Source: UBA5543 sp964464965 (GTDB taxonomy: Bacteria; Bacteroidota; Bacteroidia; Chitinophagales; Chitinophagaceae). Taken from it: a stretch of DNA of 64,000 nt. Every line of letters begins with the position of its first letter. Within the stretch, counting starts at the first letter, position 1. The stretch spans positions 1 through 64,000 of the forward strand of contig CAYXHM010000005.1 in assembly GCA_964464965.1 (NCBI GenBank). The letters are read 5' to 3'. Of the stretch, positions 16,552 through 25,768 are shown piece after piece. The notes below the pieces were generated by a model. The model searched no databases. It saw only the letters and a program-made list of their open reading frames with translations, and had not been told where the DNA came from. The position numbers and the translations under genes are program-made.

Positions 16552-18060
16552 ATGCGATACCTGATAACCCTTATTTATATTATTTTTTGCATGCCTGCAT
16601 TTGCCCAGGAGGATGAATATGAGGTAGAGCCGAATCCTGTTGGTGACTTTTCAAAGAGTATTCGGGGTATCGGTATTAGCGCCAATGGCGACTCATTGTT
16701 CGGAGCGCATATTGATGTATCCCCCTTCCAGATTGTAAACTATAAACTGACAAGTGGCGATAGTCTGGTTTATCTATACCTGAAAAAACCTGTAAAAGGC
16801 GGTTATGAGAGCGACGAGCATGTTGTCTGTTACAACCTCAAATTGCACAAAAAAGTATGGACGCGTACTTTTCCTTTCAAGATTTCTTTTTCAACCTTTA
16901 TAATAAATAATGTTATAGTTATTAATGAAAGAGATGAAACTGTAGCTTATGACGTATACACCGGAGAACGTTTGCGTGGCCGTATGGACAAGGTGATTCT
17001 TGCCAGCGAAAAACATCAGCTTTTTCTTACAGAGAAGGGGCATGCCTTAGATGCGGTAAGCCTGAAAACGTTATGGCGTGTAAAGTGGGACAGGGATTAT
17101 GGCCTGTCTTTGAAATATAAACCGGGGAGTGATATGCTGCTTGTTGAAGCGAAAGGCCTGATGGGCATAAACCTGAAAACAGGCGAATATTGGTACAACA
17201 GTGCATCTACAGGTGTGGCAAACATCGGAGCGAATATTGCTGCAACCGCAGCAACAACCGCCGAAGCAATGATATCAGGCATCCCTACGGTGTATCCATC
17301 TCCTGAGAAAACTCATGGGATGCAATCTGACATAACCTTTATGGGTGAGGACTATGTATATGCGGGCAGAAAAGAAATTTTCTGTGTTTCTGCAGGCGGT
17401 ATCGAGTTGTGGCGTAAAGAACTGCCTGATGAGATGACCGGAAAATCGTACATATGGACAGATAAAGAGCATGTTTATTTGCTTAATAGTGGTGTTGCGT
17501 TCATGTATTTCCGCCCGGTAGAGGTTGCCAAGCCATACATTGCCTGTTACAACAGGTTGAGCGGCGATATGGAGTATAGCAAGCCAATAGACGTAGGAGA
17601 ATATACCAAAGCGCTTACAGTATGTGAAAACGAAGTAGCTATATTAAACGGAAATGTGTTCAGCATTATAAATGCCGTGAATGGTACCGTTACAAAATCT
17701 GCAAATATTGTTGGCCTTGAAGGTGATGTGGAAATTAATAGCAAAGCGGTAGTTTATTCAAGAAGAGGAGAAGATTTCGGGAATTTACAGAGTGGTTGGT
17801 TGCTGATAGACGAGAAGAGAAAGGTTGTAAAGTTGAACAACGACCTTGAAGTTGCAGATAGCCATGCGCATGATTATTACCTTAAAGTAGCCGGTGGGGG
17901 AGATTATGAACTGTTGTTTGGCGCAAAGAGTGTCGTATTTCTAAAAGGTGATAAGGTTGTTGCTGAAATAAGAAAATATGCAGACCCCCGGTCTGTACAA
18001 GGGAATAATTGCCTGGCCGTTTTGAAACGAGGACTACTGTTATACACATTGCCTGAATAG
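16552..18060 (+). CDS. Secreted beta-propeller-like protein
   Basis: A 502-residue protein with a signal peptide (MRYLITLIYIIFCMPAFAQE). The body repeats strand patterns typical of PQQ/WD-type propellers, such as 'HVVCYNLKLHKKVWTRTFPF', 'ETVAYDVYTGERLRG' and 'AVSLKTLWRVKWD'. There is no lipobox and no obvious T9SS C-terminal domain. A periplasmic or surface binding protein is likely; no enzyme motif is visible. It is followed 30 nt later by another small secreted protein gene, probably in the same unit. Confidence 0.65.
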   Translation: MRYLITLIYIIFCMPAFAQEDEYEVEPNPVGDFSKSIRGIGISANGDSLFGAHIDVSPFQIVNYKLTSGDSLVYLYLKKPVKGGYESDEHVVCYNLKLHKKVWTRTFPFKISFSTFIINNVIVINERDETVAYDVYTGERLRGRMDKVILASEKHQLFLTEKGHALDAVSLKTLWRVKWDRDYGLSLKYKPGSDMLLVEAKGLMGINLKTGEYWYNSASTGVANIGANIAATAATTAEAMISGIPTVYPSPEKTHGMQSDITFMGEDYVYAGRKEIFCVSAGGIELWRKELPDEMTGKSYIWTDKEHVYLLNSGVAFMYFRPVEVAKPYIACYNRLSGDMEYSKPIDVGEYTKALTVCENEVAILNGNVFSIINAVNGTVTKSANIVGLEGDVEINSKAVVYSRRGEDFGNLQSGWLLIDEKRKVVKLNNDLEVADSHAHDYYLKVAGGGDYELLFGAKSVVFLKGDKVVAEIRKYADPRSVQGNNCLAVLKRGLLLYTLPE

Positions 18061-18090
18061 CAGTTGCAATATGTGTATTTATACCTGAAA

Positions 18091-18738
18091 ATGATGATAA
18101 AGAAATTAACGCTGTTATTTGTACTGTTTTATAGCAATATGCTTTCTGCCCAACCTAAATATTATTATGATCTTGAATTAGCCCGATTGTCATTTAGCAG
18201 TGGTGTTCCCGCGAATACAGCTGTGATCTATGGCGACTTCTTCAGAAGGGACATGAAAGGTTCTGCTGTTGCGGCACAGGATGTAACGCTTAAGAATAAA
18301 AGGAGTGGTGTCGTTTATAAGATGGTTGTAAAACCCGTGTTTAATTCGAGAAAAAATACAATTTTCTGCTTTCGCATCCCTACAGGAACATACACACTGG
18401 TGGAGTATAAATGGATGCAACGACCACCCGGCGCGATAAGTAACTATGAGAATATTTCCTTTAACAAGCAACTCTATGAAGATTACAGGGGTTATGATTC
18501 TGTGTCTCTTTACGGTAGTTACAAGCATGTTTTTGACACTACCCAAATGCTAACCCCTTTCACTTTTAGTGTTGATAGTGCAGGTTTGTATTATGTAGGA
18601 GAATGGCATTTTGAATCGGATACAATACATTTTAAAGACAATAAAGAAGTAACTGATAAACGGCTGATAAATACGTACCCTGCTTTAAAATATCCGTCTG
18701 CCAAAGCTGTTAAGTCAACACCCGTAGGCTTGCATTGA
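18091..18738 (+). CDS. Secreted hypothetical protein
   Basis: A 215-residue protein from the ATG at 18091 (18094 also possible); upstream frame is open only by TTG. The N-terminus is a signal peptide (MMIKKLTLLFVLFYSNMLSA, cleavage after SAQ). The mature part is beta-rich (NTAVIYGDFFRRDMKGSA; TIFCFRIPTGTYTLVEYKWM) and resembles small carboxypeptidase-regulatory-like or surface beta-sandwich domains. No catalytic motif is seen. It is co-oriented and close to the propeller gene. Confidence 0.6.
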   Translation: MMIKKLTLLFVLFYSNMLSAQPKYYYDLELARLSFSSGVPANTAVIYGDFFRRDMKGSAVAAQDVTLKNKRSGVVYKMVVKPVFNSRKNTIFCFRIPTGTYTLVEYKWMQRPPGAISNYENISFNKQLYEDYRGYDSVSLYGSYKHVFDTTQMLTPFTFSVDSAGLYYVGEWHFESDTIHFKDNKEVTDKRLINTYPALKYPSAKAVKSTPVGLH

Positions 18739-18856
18739 TAATAAACCCGATTAGTTGATGATTTTGTATTTTGAAAGGGTATGCTTTCAAAGCAGAAGTT
18801 GGCTAAGAAAACCGCGTAAGTTTTTTTATCACAACTAAAATTCTCAACTTTAAGTT

Positions 18857-19918
18857 ATGCAACATATCTACCTCAACACAGCATCCAGCGGGTTGGTACC
18901 TGCTGAGTTTACAACAGCGGCAAACAAGCTAATGGCAGAACTGGCTACAAACGCCAGTACAAGTGCAGAGCAGTGGAGGGATGATGAACAGCCGGCTATA
19001 CGGCAGGCGGTAGCAGACTTTCTTGGTGTTGGTACAAATAATATAGCGCTTGTGCCCAACTTTTCATGGGCTATGAATGGCATGGTACACAGCCTGCGTG
19101 GCGATGAGAAAGTGCTGATGTACACGGCGGACTACCCATCGCTCACGGAGCCTTTTAAAATCAACGGTTTTGACATAACGTGGATAAATGATTCAGGTGG
19201 GTTCACCATCCCGATGGAGGAACTGCAAAGCAGGCTGCTGAGTGAAAAGATAGAAGTACTGGCCATCAGCCATGTGCAATGGCTGTCAGGTTTTAAGATA
19301 GATCTTCAGGTATTGGGCAGATTCTGCCGCAAGCATGATATATGGCTGATAATAGACGCTACCCAAAGTATGGGCGCTATCGTTATCAATCCCATACAGC
19401 TGGATGTAGATGTACTCATCAGCAGCAACTACAAATGGATGAACGCCGGTTTTGGCACAGGGGTAATGTACATGAGCGATGAGTTTTTTGAAGCATATAC
19501 CCCAAAGGTGGGTGGCAATAACAGCTATGGTATGATAGATGGTGCCATGAAATACACACCGTCGGTACGCAGCTTTGAGCCCGGCCACCCCAATATGTAT
19601 GGCTTTACCATATTGCAGCATGCTATAGAGCACAAGCTGGCAATGGGTGTAGGTGTTATAGAAACGCACAACAGCAAACTGACACAGATGTTGCTCGATG
19701 GCATACAAGGATTGAATGTATCGTTAATAGGTGAAGCATCTACTACTCATCGTGGGTCTATGGTATTTCTGCATGATACTGATGGCCACCTGTTGCAATT
19801 CATTAAAAGCAATGGAGTATTAGTGTCGGGCCGCATGGGGCATGTACGCATCAGTATGCACTATTACAATACAGAAGCAGATATAATGGCACTGGTGGAC
19901 GTGCTGAAAAAGGTTTAA
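18857..19918 (+). CDS. PLP-dependent aminotransferase class V
   Basis: A 353-residue fold-type I PLP enzyme of the cysteine desulfurase/isopenicillin-N-epimerase-like group. Visible features are 'IYLNTASSGLVP' at the N-terminus, 'VQWLSGFKIDL' with the following 'IIDATQSMGA' (PLP-binding Asp) and 'SSNYKWMNAGFGTG', where Lys forms the Schiff base. It lacks the desulfurase Cys loop I would expect in IscS, so an amino-acid lyase or epimerase role is more likely. Its stop overlaps the convergent minus-strand permease gene by 4 nt. Confidence 0.8.
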   Translation: MQHIYLNTASSGLVPAEFTTAANKLMAELATNASTSAEQWRDDEQPAIRQAVADFLGVGTNNIALVPNFSWAMNGMVHSLRGDEKVLMYTADYPSLTEPFKINGFDITWINDSGGFTIPMEELQSRLLSEKIEVLAISHVQWLSGFKIDLQVLGRFCRKHDIWLIIDATQSMGAIVINPIQLDVDVLISSNYKWMNAGFGTGVMYMSDEFFEAYTPKVGGNNSYGMIDGAMKYTPSVRSFEPGHPNMYGFTILQHAIEHKLAMGVGVIETHNSKLTQMLLDGIQGLNVSLIGEASTTHRGSMVFLHDTDGHLLQFIKSNGVLVSGRMGHVRISMHYYNTEADIMALVDVLKKV

Positions 19919-21015
19919 CGCAGCTTATCTTCATTAGCTTTCCCCCTCAGCCTGTCTATTAAAAACTTCCTGCTTTTCCTGCTGTATTCTTGCCCCAGCA
20001 GGAAGCCTATAGGTCTCAGCTCTTCTATATTGTCGCATACAATTTTCACCATACCCAGTACAGGTATCGCTATTATCATGCCCGGTATTCCCCATAGCAG
20101 TTCTCCCAGTACAATGGCTATGATGGTAAACAGGGGGTTAAGATGTACCTGCTTGCCCACCACCAGTGGCTCCAGCAGGTAGGTTTGTACAAACTGTACC
20201 ACGGCGTACACACCTATTATAGCGAAGATCATTCCCGTGCTGCCGCCCTGTGTTATAGCCATGGCAAGTGCCAGCGACGTGCCCACCAGGTTGCCCGCAA
20301 AAGGCACTATCTCCAGCGTGCCGCATATAACGGCAAACATAATAGCATGTTCCAGCCCGACGAGTGAAAAGCCTATACTGTACATCACCCACAGGCAGGC
20401 TATCATTTTTGCCAGTCCTGAAATGTAGCCGTAAGACACCCTGGTAGAATCGTGAATGATTATTTCCGCGTTGGTTTTTTTGTCGGCGGGCACAAGTATC
20501 AGCACAAACTTTTTTAAATGTCCCCTGAAGTATATAAACATAAAGGTGTACACCAGCGTTAATACGCTGCTTATAAAAACATCGGTAAGGGTGCGCAGCA
20601 CGGCTGTTACCACTTCCGGGGCATTGTCTGTTTGCGTGGCGCCATCCACCAGCTTATTCACATCTGTGGACTTCATGCCCAGTGTTTCTTTTATAAATTG
20701 CTTTACGTTTCTTTCCACTTTTTCAAAGCTCCTGCTGAACTTCGATATTTCCTCGTCAAGGTCTGATATCTGCCAGCCTATAAGGTATATAGCGCCGGAG
20801 AAGACAACCACCACCAGCAGCACGCATAAAAAAGCCGACAGCCATTTGGGTACGCCCCTCAGTTCCATTCTCACCGCGTTTTTCAGCAGCAGCATAGATA
20901 GCAGCACGGCAAATACCACCGGTATCAGGAACTCCCTGGCGGCAATAATGCCCGCAGTTAGTAAAAACAGCAGCAGTAATATCAATACGGCTTTAGACAA
21001 TCTGGATGACCACAT
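19915..21015 (-). CDS. AI-2E-family (PerM/YdiK-like) membrane protein
   Basis: A 366-residue protein with seven to eight membrane helices. Family text includes 'LIPVVFAVLLSMLLLKNAVR', the periplasmic coiled region (ISKFSRSFEKVERNVKQFIK), and the C-terminal 'LEPLVVGKQVHLNPLFTIIA' with 'GELLWGIPGMIIAIPVLGM', which is diagnostic for the AI-2E transporter family. These proteins are suggested exporters or Na+/H+ antiporters; the substrate here is unknown. It stands alone and converges on the PLP gene. Confidence 0.88.
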   Translation of the reverse strand: MWSSRLSKAVLILLLLFLLTAGIIAAREFLIPVVFAVLLSMLLLKNAVRMELRGVPKWLSAFLCVLLVVVVFSGAIYLIGWQISDLDEEISKFSRSFEKVERNVKQFIKETLGMKSTDVNKLVDGATQTDNAPEVVTAVLRTLTDVFISSVLTLVYTFMFIYFRGHLKKFVLILVPADKKTNAEIIIHDSTRVSYGYISGLAKMIACLWVMYSIGFSLVGLEHAIMFAVICGTLEIVPFAGNLVGTSLALAMAITQGGSTGMIFAIIGVYAVVQFVQTYLLEPLVVGKQVHLNPLFTIIAIVLGELLWGIPGMIIAIPVLGMVKIVCDNIEELRPIGFLLGQEYSRKSRKFLIDRLRGKANEDKLR

Positions 21016-21174
21016 AGCAGTTGTAAGTGCCTGTATAACACAATTGCCGCCGAATAGTTATGTGCCATTATAAATAATACACCGCCGTGCAGGGGTGGGT
21101 GCGGGTATTATCCGGCAAAAAACTGTGATTATTAATGGAATTATAATATTTTTAGCTGCAAATAAATTGTAATA

Positions 21175-21507
21175 ATGAAAAAATCCCTCTTTGTGTTGTT
21201 GTCTGCCTCGGTACTATGGGTAAGTTGTACAAAAGAAGAAACAGTAACCTGCCAGAGCGCAATAAGGTTTATTAATGATTCTAATTATCCTTTTAACCTT
21301 GAACTGGACCATAAACAAATTACCAAAATTAACGGCAAACAAACTATGGAACATCCTGTAGAGCCGGGCGTGTATGAAGTGGACCTGACACAGGCTGAGG
21401 GCTTCCTAGTTGCCCCTACTATGTACGAGCATTTTGTAACTGTAGGCAGCTGCGACACACCTGTCATATTTATACATAAAACAAAAAATAAACTGGACAC
21501 CGAATAG
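21175..21507 (+). CDS. Small lipoprotein
   Basis: A 110-residue lipoprotein with signal MKKSLFVLLSASVLWVSCTK (Cys-18). The mature part begins with acidic residues and contains 'AIRFINDSNYPFNLELDHK' and 'EHPVEPGVYEVDLTQAEGF', a beta-sandwich-like pattern. The family is not recognised. It is followed by an intrinsic terminator, so it is a single-gene unit. Confidence 0.65.
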   Translation: MKKSLFVLLSASVLWVSCTKEETVTCQSAIRFINDSNYPFNLELDHKQITKINGKQTMEHPVEPGVYEVDLTQAEGFLVAPTMYEHFVTVGSCDTPVIFIHKTKNKLDTE

Positions 21508-21533
21508 TGCCTGTGGGTTTACAGCATTATTGC

Positions 21534-21557
21534 AGGGGCGGGTTGCCCCTTTTTTTA
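21534..21557 (+). terminator. Intrinsic terminator after the lipoprotein gene
   Basis: The stem AGGGGC / GCCCCT with a 5-nt loop is followed by TTTTTTT (21550-21556). It ends the 21175-21507 unit before the HipA-like gene. Confidence 0.75.
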
Positions 21558-21589
21558 TGCTTTCTGCTTACCTTGCACGCTGTATAGTT

Positions 21590-22372
21590 ATGAACCACCT
21601 GCGTACTGTAAATGTGCTGAGATATATGCTGCCCCTGCGCGAAGGGGGCTCGCTGCCTGCTTTGGCAGAGGCTGACGACGGTTTTAAATACGTGTTGAAG
21701 TTTAAAGGGGCGGGCCAGCGTGAAAAAATGCTGATAGCCGAATACCTGGGTGGTGAGATAGCGCGCCTGCTGGGCCTGAAAATACCCGAACTGGTATTTG
21801 CCAACCTGGACGAGGCTTTCGGCCGTACAGAGGGAGATGAAGAGATACAGGACCTGCTGAAGGGCAGCCTGGGGTTGAACCTTGCTTTGCACTTTTTATC
21901 AGGTTCGGTTACTTACGACCCCGTAGCTATGCCAGTAGATGCGGAGCTGGCGTCGAAGGTGGTGTGGCTGGATGCGTATATTACCAATGTTGACCGTACC
22001 TACCGCAATACCAATATGCTGATATGGAACAAAGAGCTATGGCTGATAGACCATGGCGCGGCATTTTTGTTTCACCACTCGTGGACGGGTTGGGAAAAAC
22101 ATGCAACATCTCCCTTTGCTTTAATAAAAGACCATGTGCTGCTGCCTTTTGCCGATAACCTGGCAGTGGTAGATGAAGCATTTAAAAAGATACTCACACC
22201 CGGAGCCATACACGATATTGTAGCCGCACTGCCCGACGAGTGGCTGCTGGAAACGGGCGAGGGTACACCGGCAGAGCAGCGCGCTGTGTATGAGCAATTC
22301 CTCAACACGCGGCTGCAACATTCATCTAACTTTGTAAAACAGGCGCAGGATGCAAAGCAGGCACTTATATGA
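21590..22372 (+). CDS. HipA-like kinase protein (HipA_2 type)
   Basis: A 260-residue protein from the ATG at 21590. The kinase-like core has 'YVLKFKGAGQREKMLIAEYL' (ATP-lobe Lys), a catalytic-loop-like stretch 'DAYITNVDRTYRNTNMLIW' (D..N.DR..RNTN) and 'LIDHGAAFLFH' at the place of the metal-binding DFG. This is a stand-alone HipA-fold kinase without a HipB antitoxin nearby. The next gene, DUF3037-like, overlaps its end by 23 nt. The pair recurs together in bacteria as I recall it. Its target is unknown, and a classic toxin role is not supported by the context. Confidence 0.75.
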   Translation: MNHLRTVNVLRYMLPLREGGSLPALAEADDGFKYVLKFKGAGQREKMLIAEYLGGEIARLLGLKIPELVFANLDEAFGRTEGDEEIQDLLKGSLGLNLALHFLSGSVTYDPVAMPVDAELASKVVWLDAYITNVDRTYRNTNMLIWNKELWLIDHGAAFLFHHSWTGWEKHATSPFALIKDHVLLPFADNLAVVDEAFKKILTPGAIHDIVAALPDEWLLETGEGTPAEQRAVYEQFLNTRLQHSSNFVKQAQDAKQALI

Positions 22373-22733
22373 GTATGCGGTGATACGCATTGTGCCGCGT
22401 GTAGAGCGCGAGGAGTTCGTAAATGTAGGCGTGATACTCTGCGCCAACAAGAGCGACTACCTGCATTGCAAAATAGAGATGAACGAGTCGCGCATACTGG
22501 CGCTTGACCCGGAGGCAGACATCAACCTGCTGCGCAACAACCTGTTGTCTTTTGGGAAGATATGCTGCGGCAGTAAAGAGGGGGGCAGCATCGGTGCTTT
22601 CGACCTTGCTTCACGCTTCCGCTGGCTCACTGCCGTGCGCAGTTCTGTAATACAAACCTCCCGCCCGCACCCCGGCATGACTGATGATCTGCCTGCTACG
22701 CTGGAAAGGTTGTTTGCGGAGTATGTGGGGTAG
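22350..22733 (+). CDS. DUF3037-family protein paired with HipA-like kinase
   Basis: A 127-residue protein overlapping the kinase gene by 23 nt in another frame. The N-terminal text 'YEYAVIRIVPRVEREEFVNV' with 'GVILCANKSDYLHCKI' is the DUF3037 signature as I remember it. The middle has two Cys (GKICCGSKEGGS), and 'RFRWLTAVRSSVIQTSRPHP' follows. There is no membrane segment. The overlap suggests strict co-translation with the kinase, perhaps as regulator or substrate. Confidence 0.75.
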   Translation: MQSRHLYEYAVIRIVPRVEREEFVNVGVILCANKSDYLHCKIEMNESRILALDPEADINLLRNNLLSFGKICCGSKEGGSIGAFDLASRFRWLTAVRSSVIQTSRPHPGMTDDLPATLERLFAEYVG

Positions 22734-22842
22734 GGGCGAGTCTAAATGGCTTCACGAAGCCCCGAGGAGCGAAGCTTTTTTGTAGTGCAACTTTTTCCAA
22801 TCGCTGAGTCTCTGCCTGTCCAGGCAAGTTTGACTGCAAATT

Positions 22843-23454
22843 CTATTTTAAAACATTGTATCTAATGTGTGTAACCGTACTGGTTCCACTCAGTTCAATC
22901 GGTTCGAGTTTGAGATCAGGCACGTCTTCAAAAAGTCGGGTGCCTGCGCCAACGGTTACGGGAACTATATGCAGCCACAATTCATCAATAAATCCCGCTT
23001 TTAAATATTGATTGACGATATTTGCTCCGCCCATAATTTTTACATTTCGATTTCCTGCTGATTCTTTCGCTTTTGAAAGTGCCGATTCTATGCCGTCAGC
23101 CACAAAGATAAACGTTGTTCCTCCTTCCATTTCTATCGGTTCCCGCTGCTTGTGAGAAAGTACAAAAACCGGAGCATGATACGGGGGATTGTTGCCCCAC
23201 CAGCCTTTCCATTCCGGGTTGTCTCTCCTGTCCTGGGGGCCAAACATGTTTTTACCTATAATAAACGCGCCTGCATCCAGGATAGCGTCTATTTCTTTTT
23301 TGTGTTTATCTTTTTCCGGTTCGGCAAACATCCAACGATCCAATAAGTCTGAATCAAAATTGTCTCCAAATGGGTTTTCGAAACTTTGATTCTTGCCTGC
23401 AGTAAATCCGTCAAGAGTCATTGTAATCCCGGCGATAACTTTTATTTTGTTCAT
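22843..23454 (-). CDS. RibD C-terminal / dihydrofolate-reductase-like protein
   Basis: A 203-residue protein of the DHFR-fold family (YyaP/YwjB type). Visible family features are 'ITMTLDGFTAGKNQSFENPF', 'AGAFIIGKNMFGP', 'VKIMGGANIVNQYLKAGFID' (GG nucleotide-binding turn) and 'ELWLHIVPVTVGAGTRLFED'. It should bind NADPH; the natural substrate is unknown. It is a single gene, with about 285 bp to its left start containing no other gene. Confidence 0.85.
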   Translation of the reverse strand: MNKIKVIAGITMTLDGFTAGKNQSFENPFGDNFDSDLLDRWMFAEPEKDKHKKEIDAILDAGAFIIGKNMFGPQDRRDNPEWKGWWGNNPPYHAPVFVLSHKQREPIEMEGGTTFIFVADGIESALSKAKESAGNRNVKIMGGANIVNQYLKAGFIDELWLHIVPVTVGAGTRLFEDVPDLKLEPIELSGTSTVTHIRYNVLK

Positions 23455-23739
23455 ATTGTTTCTTTAACAAATCTTCTACTATCGTGTCCTGGTGAATTTA
23501 AATAATATTTTCCTTAAACAAATCATTTAAGAAGCCAACACGCTCAATCCATCTGCAAGTCGGTTAGATATTTGTACACGCATTGAAATCAAAATGAGCC
23601 ATTATTTTCAGTTCTTTCTTTGCCCTATTCCCGGAAGAAAACGACAGCGTCAAATCCTGATGGTGATCTTCTCTAACAATGATTATTATCATTTTCTGTT
23701 ATAAGATAACCCTCTATTTTGCAGTAAAAAATAGTAGCA

Positions 23740-24495
23740 ATGATCATTCTGATATTCTTTATCGCTCATTGGTATCTGTCTCTGTTCTCACAGACCTTCC
23801 TGATGCACCGTTATGCCGCTCATGGTGCCTTCCAAATGAGCAAATTCTGGGAACGTTTTTTTTATGTGGTCGCTTACATCACTATGGGCTCTTCCTATCT
23901 TAGCCCGAAGGCATACGCTATCATGCATCGTCTGCACCATGCCTATACAGACCAGCCTGAAGATCCGCATTCGCCGATATATTATCCCAGCATCCTTGCT
24001 ATGATGAAGCATACAGCCAAAGTATATAGAGATATTGGCGCGGATAGAATGGCAGTTGAGGAGCGCTTTAAAAAAAACGTTCCGGACTGGCCCGCAATAG
24101 ATAGATGGGGCCAGTCGTGGATATCAAGGGTACTGTGGGTACTGATATACGTTGCTTTCTATTATTTCTTCGCCCCATCTTACTGGTGGTATTTGCTTTT
24201 ACCTGTTCATATCCTTATGGGACCTGTGCACGGGGCTATCATTAATTGGTTTGCGCATAAATACGGCTACACCAATTTTAAGCTCAATAACACATCGAAA
24301 AATCTGTTACCGGTGGACTTTCTTATGCTGGGTGAAAGCTATCATAATAATCATCACAAATATGCTTCAAGCATCAACTTTGGCGTAAGATGGTTTGAAA
24401 TAGATCCTGTTTACATAGTGATACGCCTTTTTAGCTTTCTTGGAATAGTTAAACTGAAGAAAAGGCCTGTAGAGCGGTTGGCCACTGAGTTCTAG
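23740..24495 (+). CDS. Acyl-CoA / fatty-acid desaturase
   Basis: A 251-residue membrane diiron desaturase. The three histidine boxes are present: HRYAAH (about residue 26), HRLHHAYTD (about residue 66) and HNNHHKYA (about residue 204). Four membrane helices alternate with them. It is shorter than animal-type stearoyl-CoA desaturases but close to bacterial delta-9 forms. The gap before it (23455-23739) contains no gene. It would introduce cis double bonds into membrane lipids, an adaptation for cold. Confidence 0.88.
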   Translation: MIILIFFIAHWYLSLFSQTFLMHRYAAHGAFQMSKFWERFFYVVAYITMGSSYLSPKAYAIMHRLHHAYTDQPEDPHSPIYYPSILAMMKHTAKVYRDIGADRMAVEERFKKNVPDWPAIDRWGQSWISRVLWVLIYVAFYYFFAPSYWWYLLLPVHILMGPVHGAIINWFAHKYGYTNFKLNNTSKNLLPVDFLMLGESYHNNHHKYASSINFGVRWFEIDPVYIVIRLFSFLGIVKLKKRPVERLATEF

Positions 24496-24576
24496 ATACT
24501 GATTGTAAGCAAGCTGGCAATTGGTTAAAAAAAGCCCGATCACGTTTAGTGTTTTCTGCCTTAAGAAGACCCTGCT

Positions 24577-25626
24577 CTATGAATGGGTTTGCTTACCCTG
24601 GAAACTTAAATCACATTGAAAATCAAAAAAAGGCTCATTTTTCCCGGTTCTTTCTTTGCACCATTTATAATATAGCGCTCTCGATTTGAATTTCTTTTGC
24701 ATCACTTCATAGCTACCGAGGCCGATGTCCCAACGAGCCTTATTTATTGCATCAATATTTCTTTTTACTGCCTTTTTACATAGGCTTTCCTGGCAGGGGC
24801 GTGAGGCAAAGTAATGAACAGAATCATTGTAAGCACTTTTGCCATTAGAGGATTCATAAATGACCCCATACATTTGAGGGGTAATATTTCCTTTTAACAA
24901 CTCCTGCCAAAGCATTGCACCCACCTGTTTCCATGCCCTGCCATGATGAATAAATATATAGACAGCAAAAACAGAATTAGGACCTGCCTGGAATAGTGAG
25001 TCTTCTCCATTTTGAGTGCCAATGATCTTCTGCGCCGGGAAACCGCTGCTTTGCGTCAGCATAATTACTTCCCTTACAAGGCTGTCCCATAAAGGGCGAT
25101 AAATATCCTTAAGTGTATATCCATCAGGCCCGTAAATGCTCTCGCCCGGAAGAAGATTATGTATAACTGATTGGTCTCGTTTTATCAACGATAACATTGT
25201 AGCCCTTGCCCTGGCATCTATTCTTTTTTCGTATGCACCACGGCAGGACTCAATAGTATGTTTGTCCACTTTTTTTAAATGACCTGCAAGATGGGGGTTG
25301 CTGTTGATGGTTTGAACAGGCAGCCCAAAATTTACACCTTTATTTATAAAGTCAAGGCAGGTAACTGTATCACCCATATAAGAAGATACCTGGGCTGCTA
25401 TGTAGCAATCGATAGGATTGTTATAAGGGTACTCTTCAAATAATACCTGGTATCGTTTTATGGCATCCCGGTAATTACCATTCACAATATCTTCCTCAGC
25501 ATTTGCAACAGCCTGGTAATAGTTTAAATAATTTTTAGCATCCACATCACTTTGCTTCCATTCATCCTGCCCGGATGCCACACTTGTTGAAAAAACACAG
25601 AGCAATACACTTACCAATACATTCAT
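24577..25626 (-). CDS. Secreted TPR-like protein
   Basis: A 349-residue protein. The ATG at 25626 directly starts a signal peptide (MNVLVSVLLCVFSTSVASGQ); an in-frame ATG at 25665 and a longer open frame up to 25743 exist but add a polar leader. Helical repeats near the N-terminus resemble TPRs (YYQAVANAEEDIVNGNYRDA; IKRYQVLFEEYPYNNPIDCY). The C-terminal half contains 'IFIHHGRAWKQVGAMLWQEL' and several Cys. No enzyme motif is recognised. Confidence 0.6.
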   Translation of the reverse strand: MNVLVSVLLCVFSTSVASGQDEWKQSDVDAKNYLNYYQAVANAEEDIVNGNYRDAIKRYQVLFEEYPYNNPIDCYIAAQVSSYMGDTVTCLDFINKGVNFGLPVQTINSNPHLAGHLKKVDKHTIESCRGAYEKRIDARARATMLSLIKRDQSVIHNLLPGESIYGPDGYTLKDIYRPLWDSLVREVIMLTQSSGFPAQKIIGTQNGEDSLFQAGPNSVFAVYIFIHHGRAWKQVGAMLWQELLKGNITPQMYGVIYESSNGKSAYNDSVHYFASRPCQESLCKKAVKRNIDAINKARWDIGLGSYEVMQKKFKSRALYYKWCKERTGKNEPFFDFQCDLSFQGKQTHS

Positions 25627-25768
25627 CGTTAGTGTATTAACAGGATGCTTTTCGTTTAGTATCATAGGAATAATTATTTGTGGGAAATTATTAACGAATA
25701 TATCAGATTTCTGACACCGGAATATCAACTGCCCCGTATGCAATAGGAATCATACTCTTAGTGTATGC

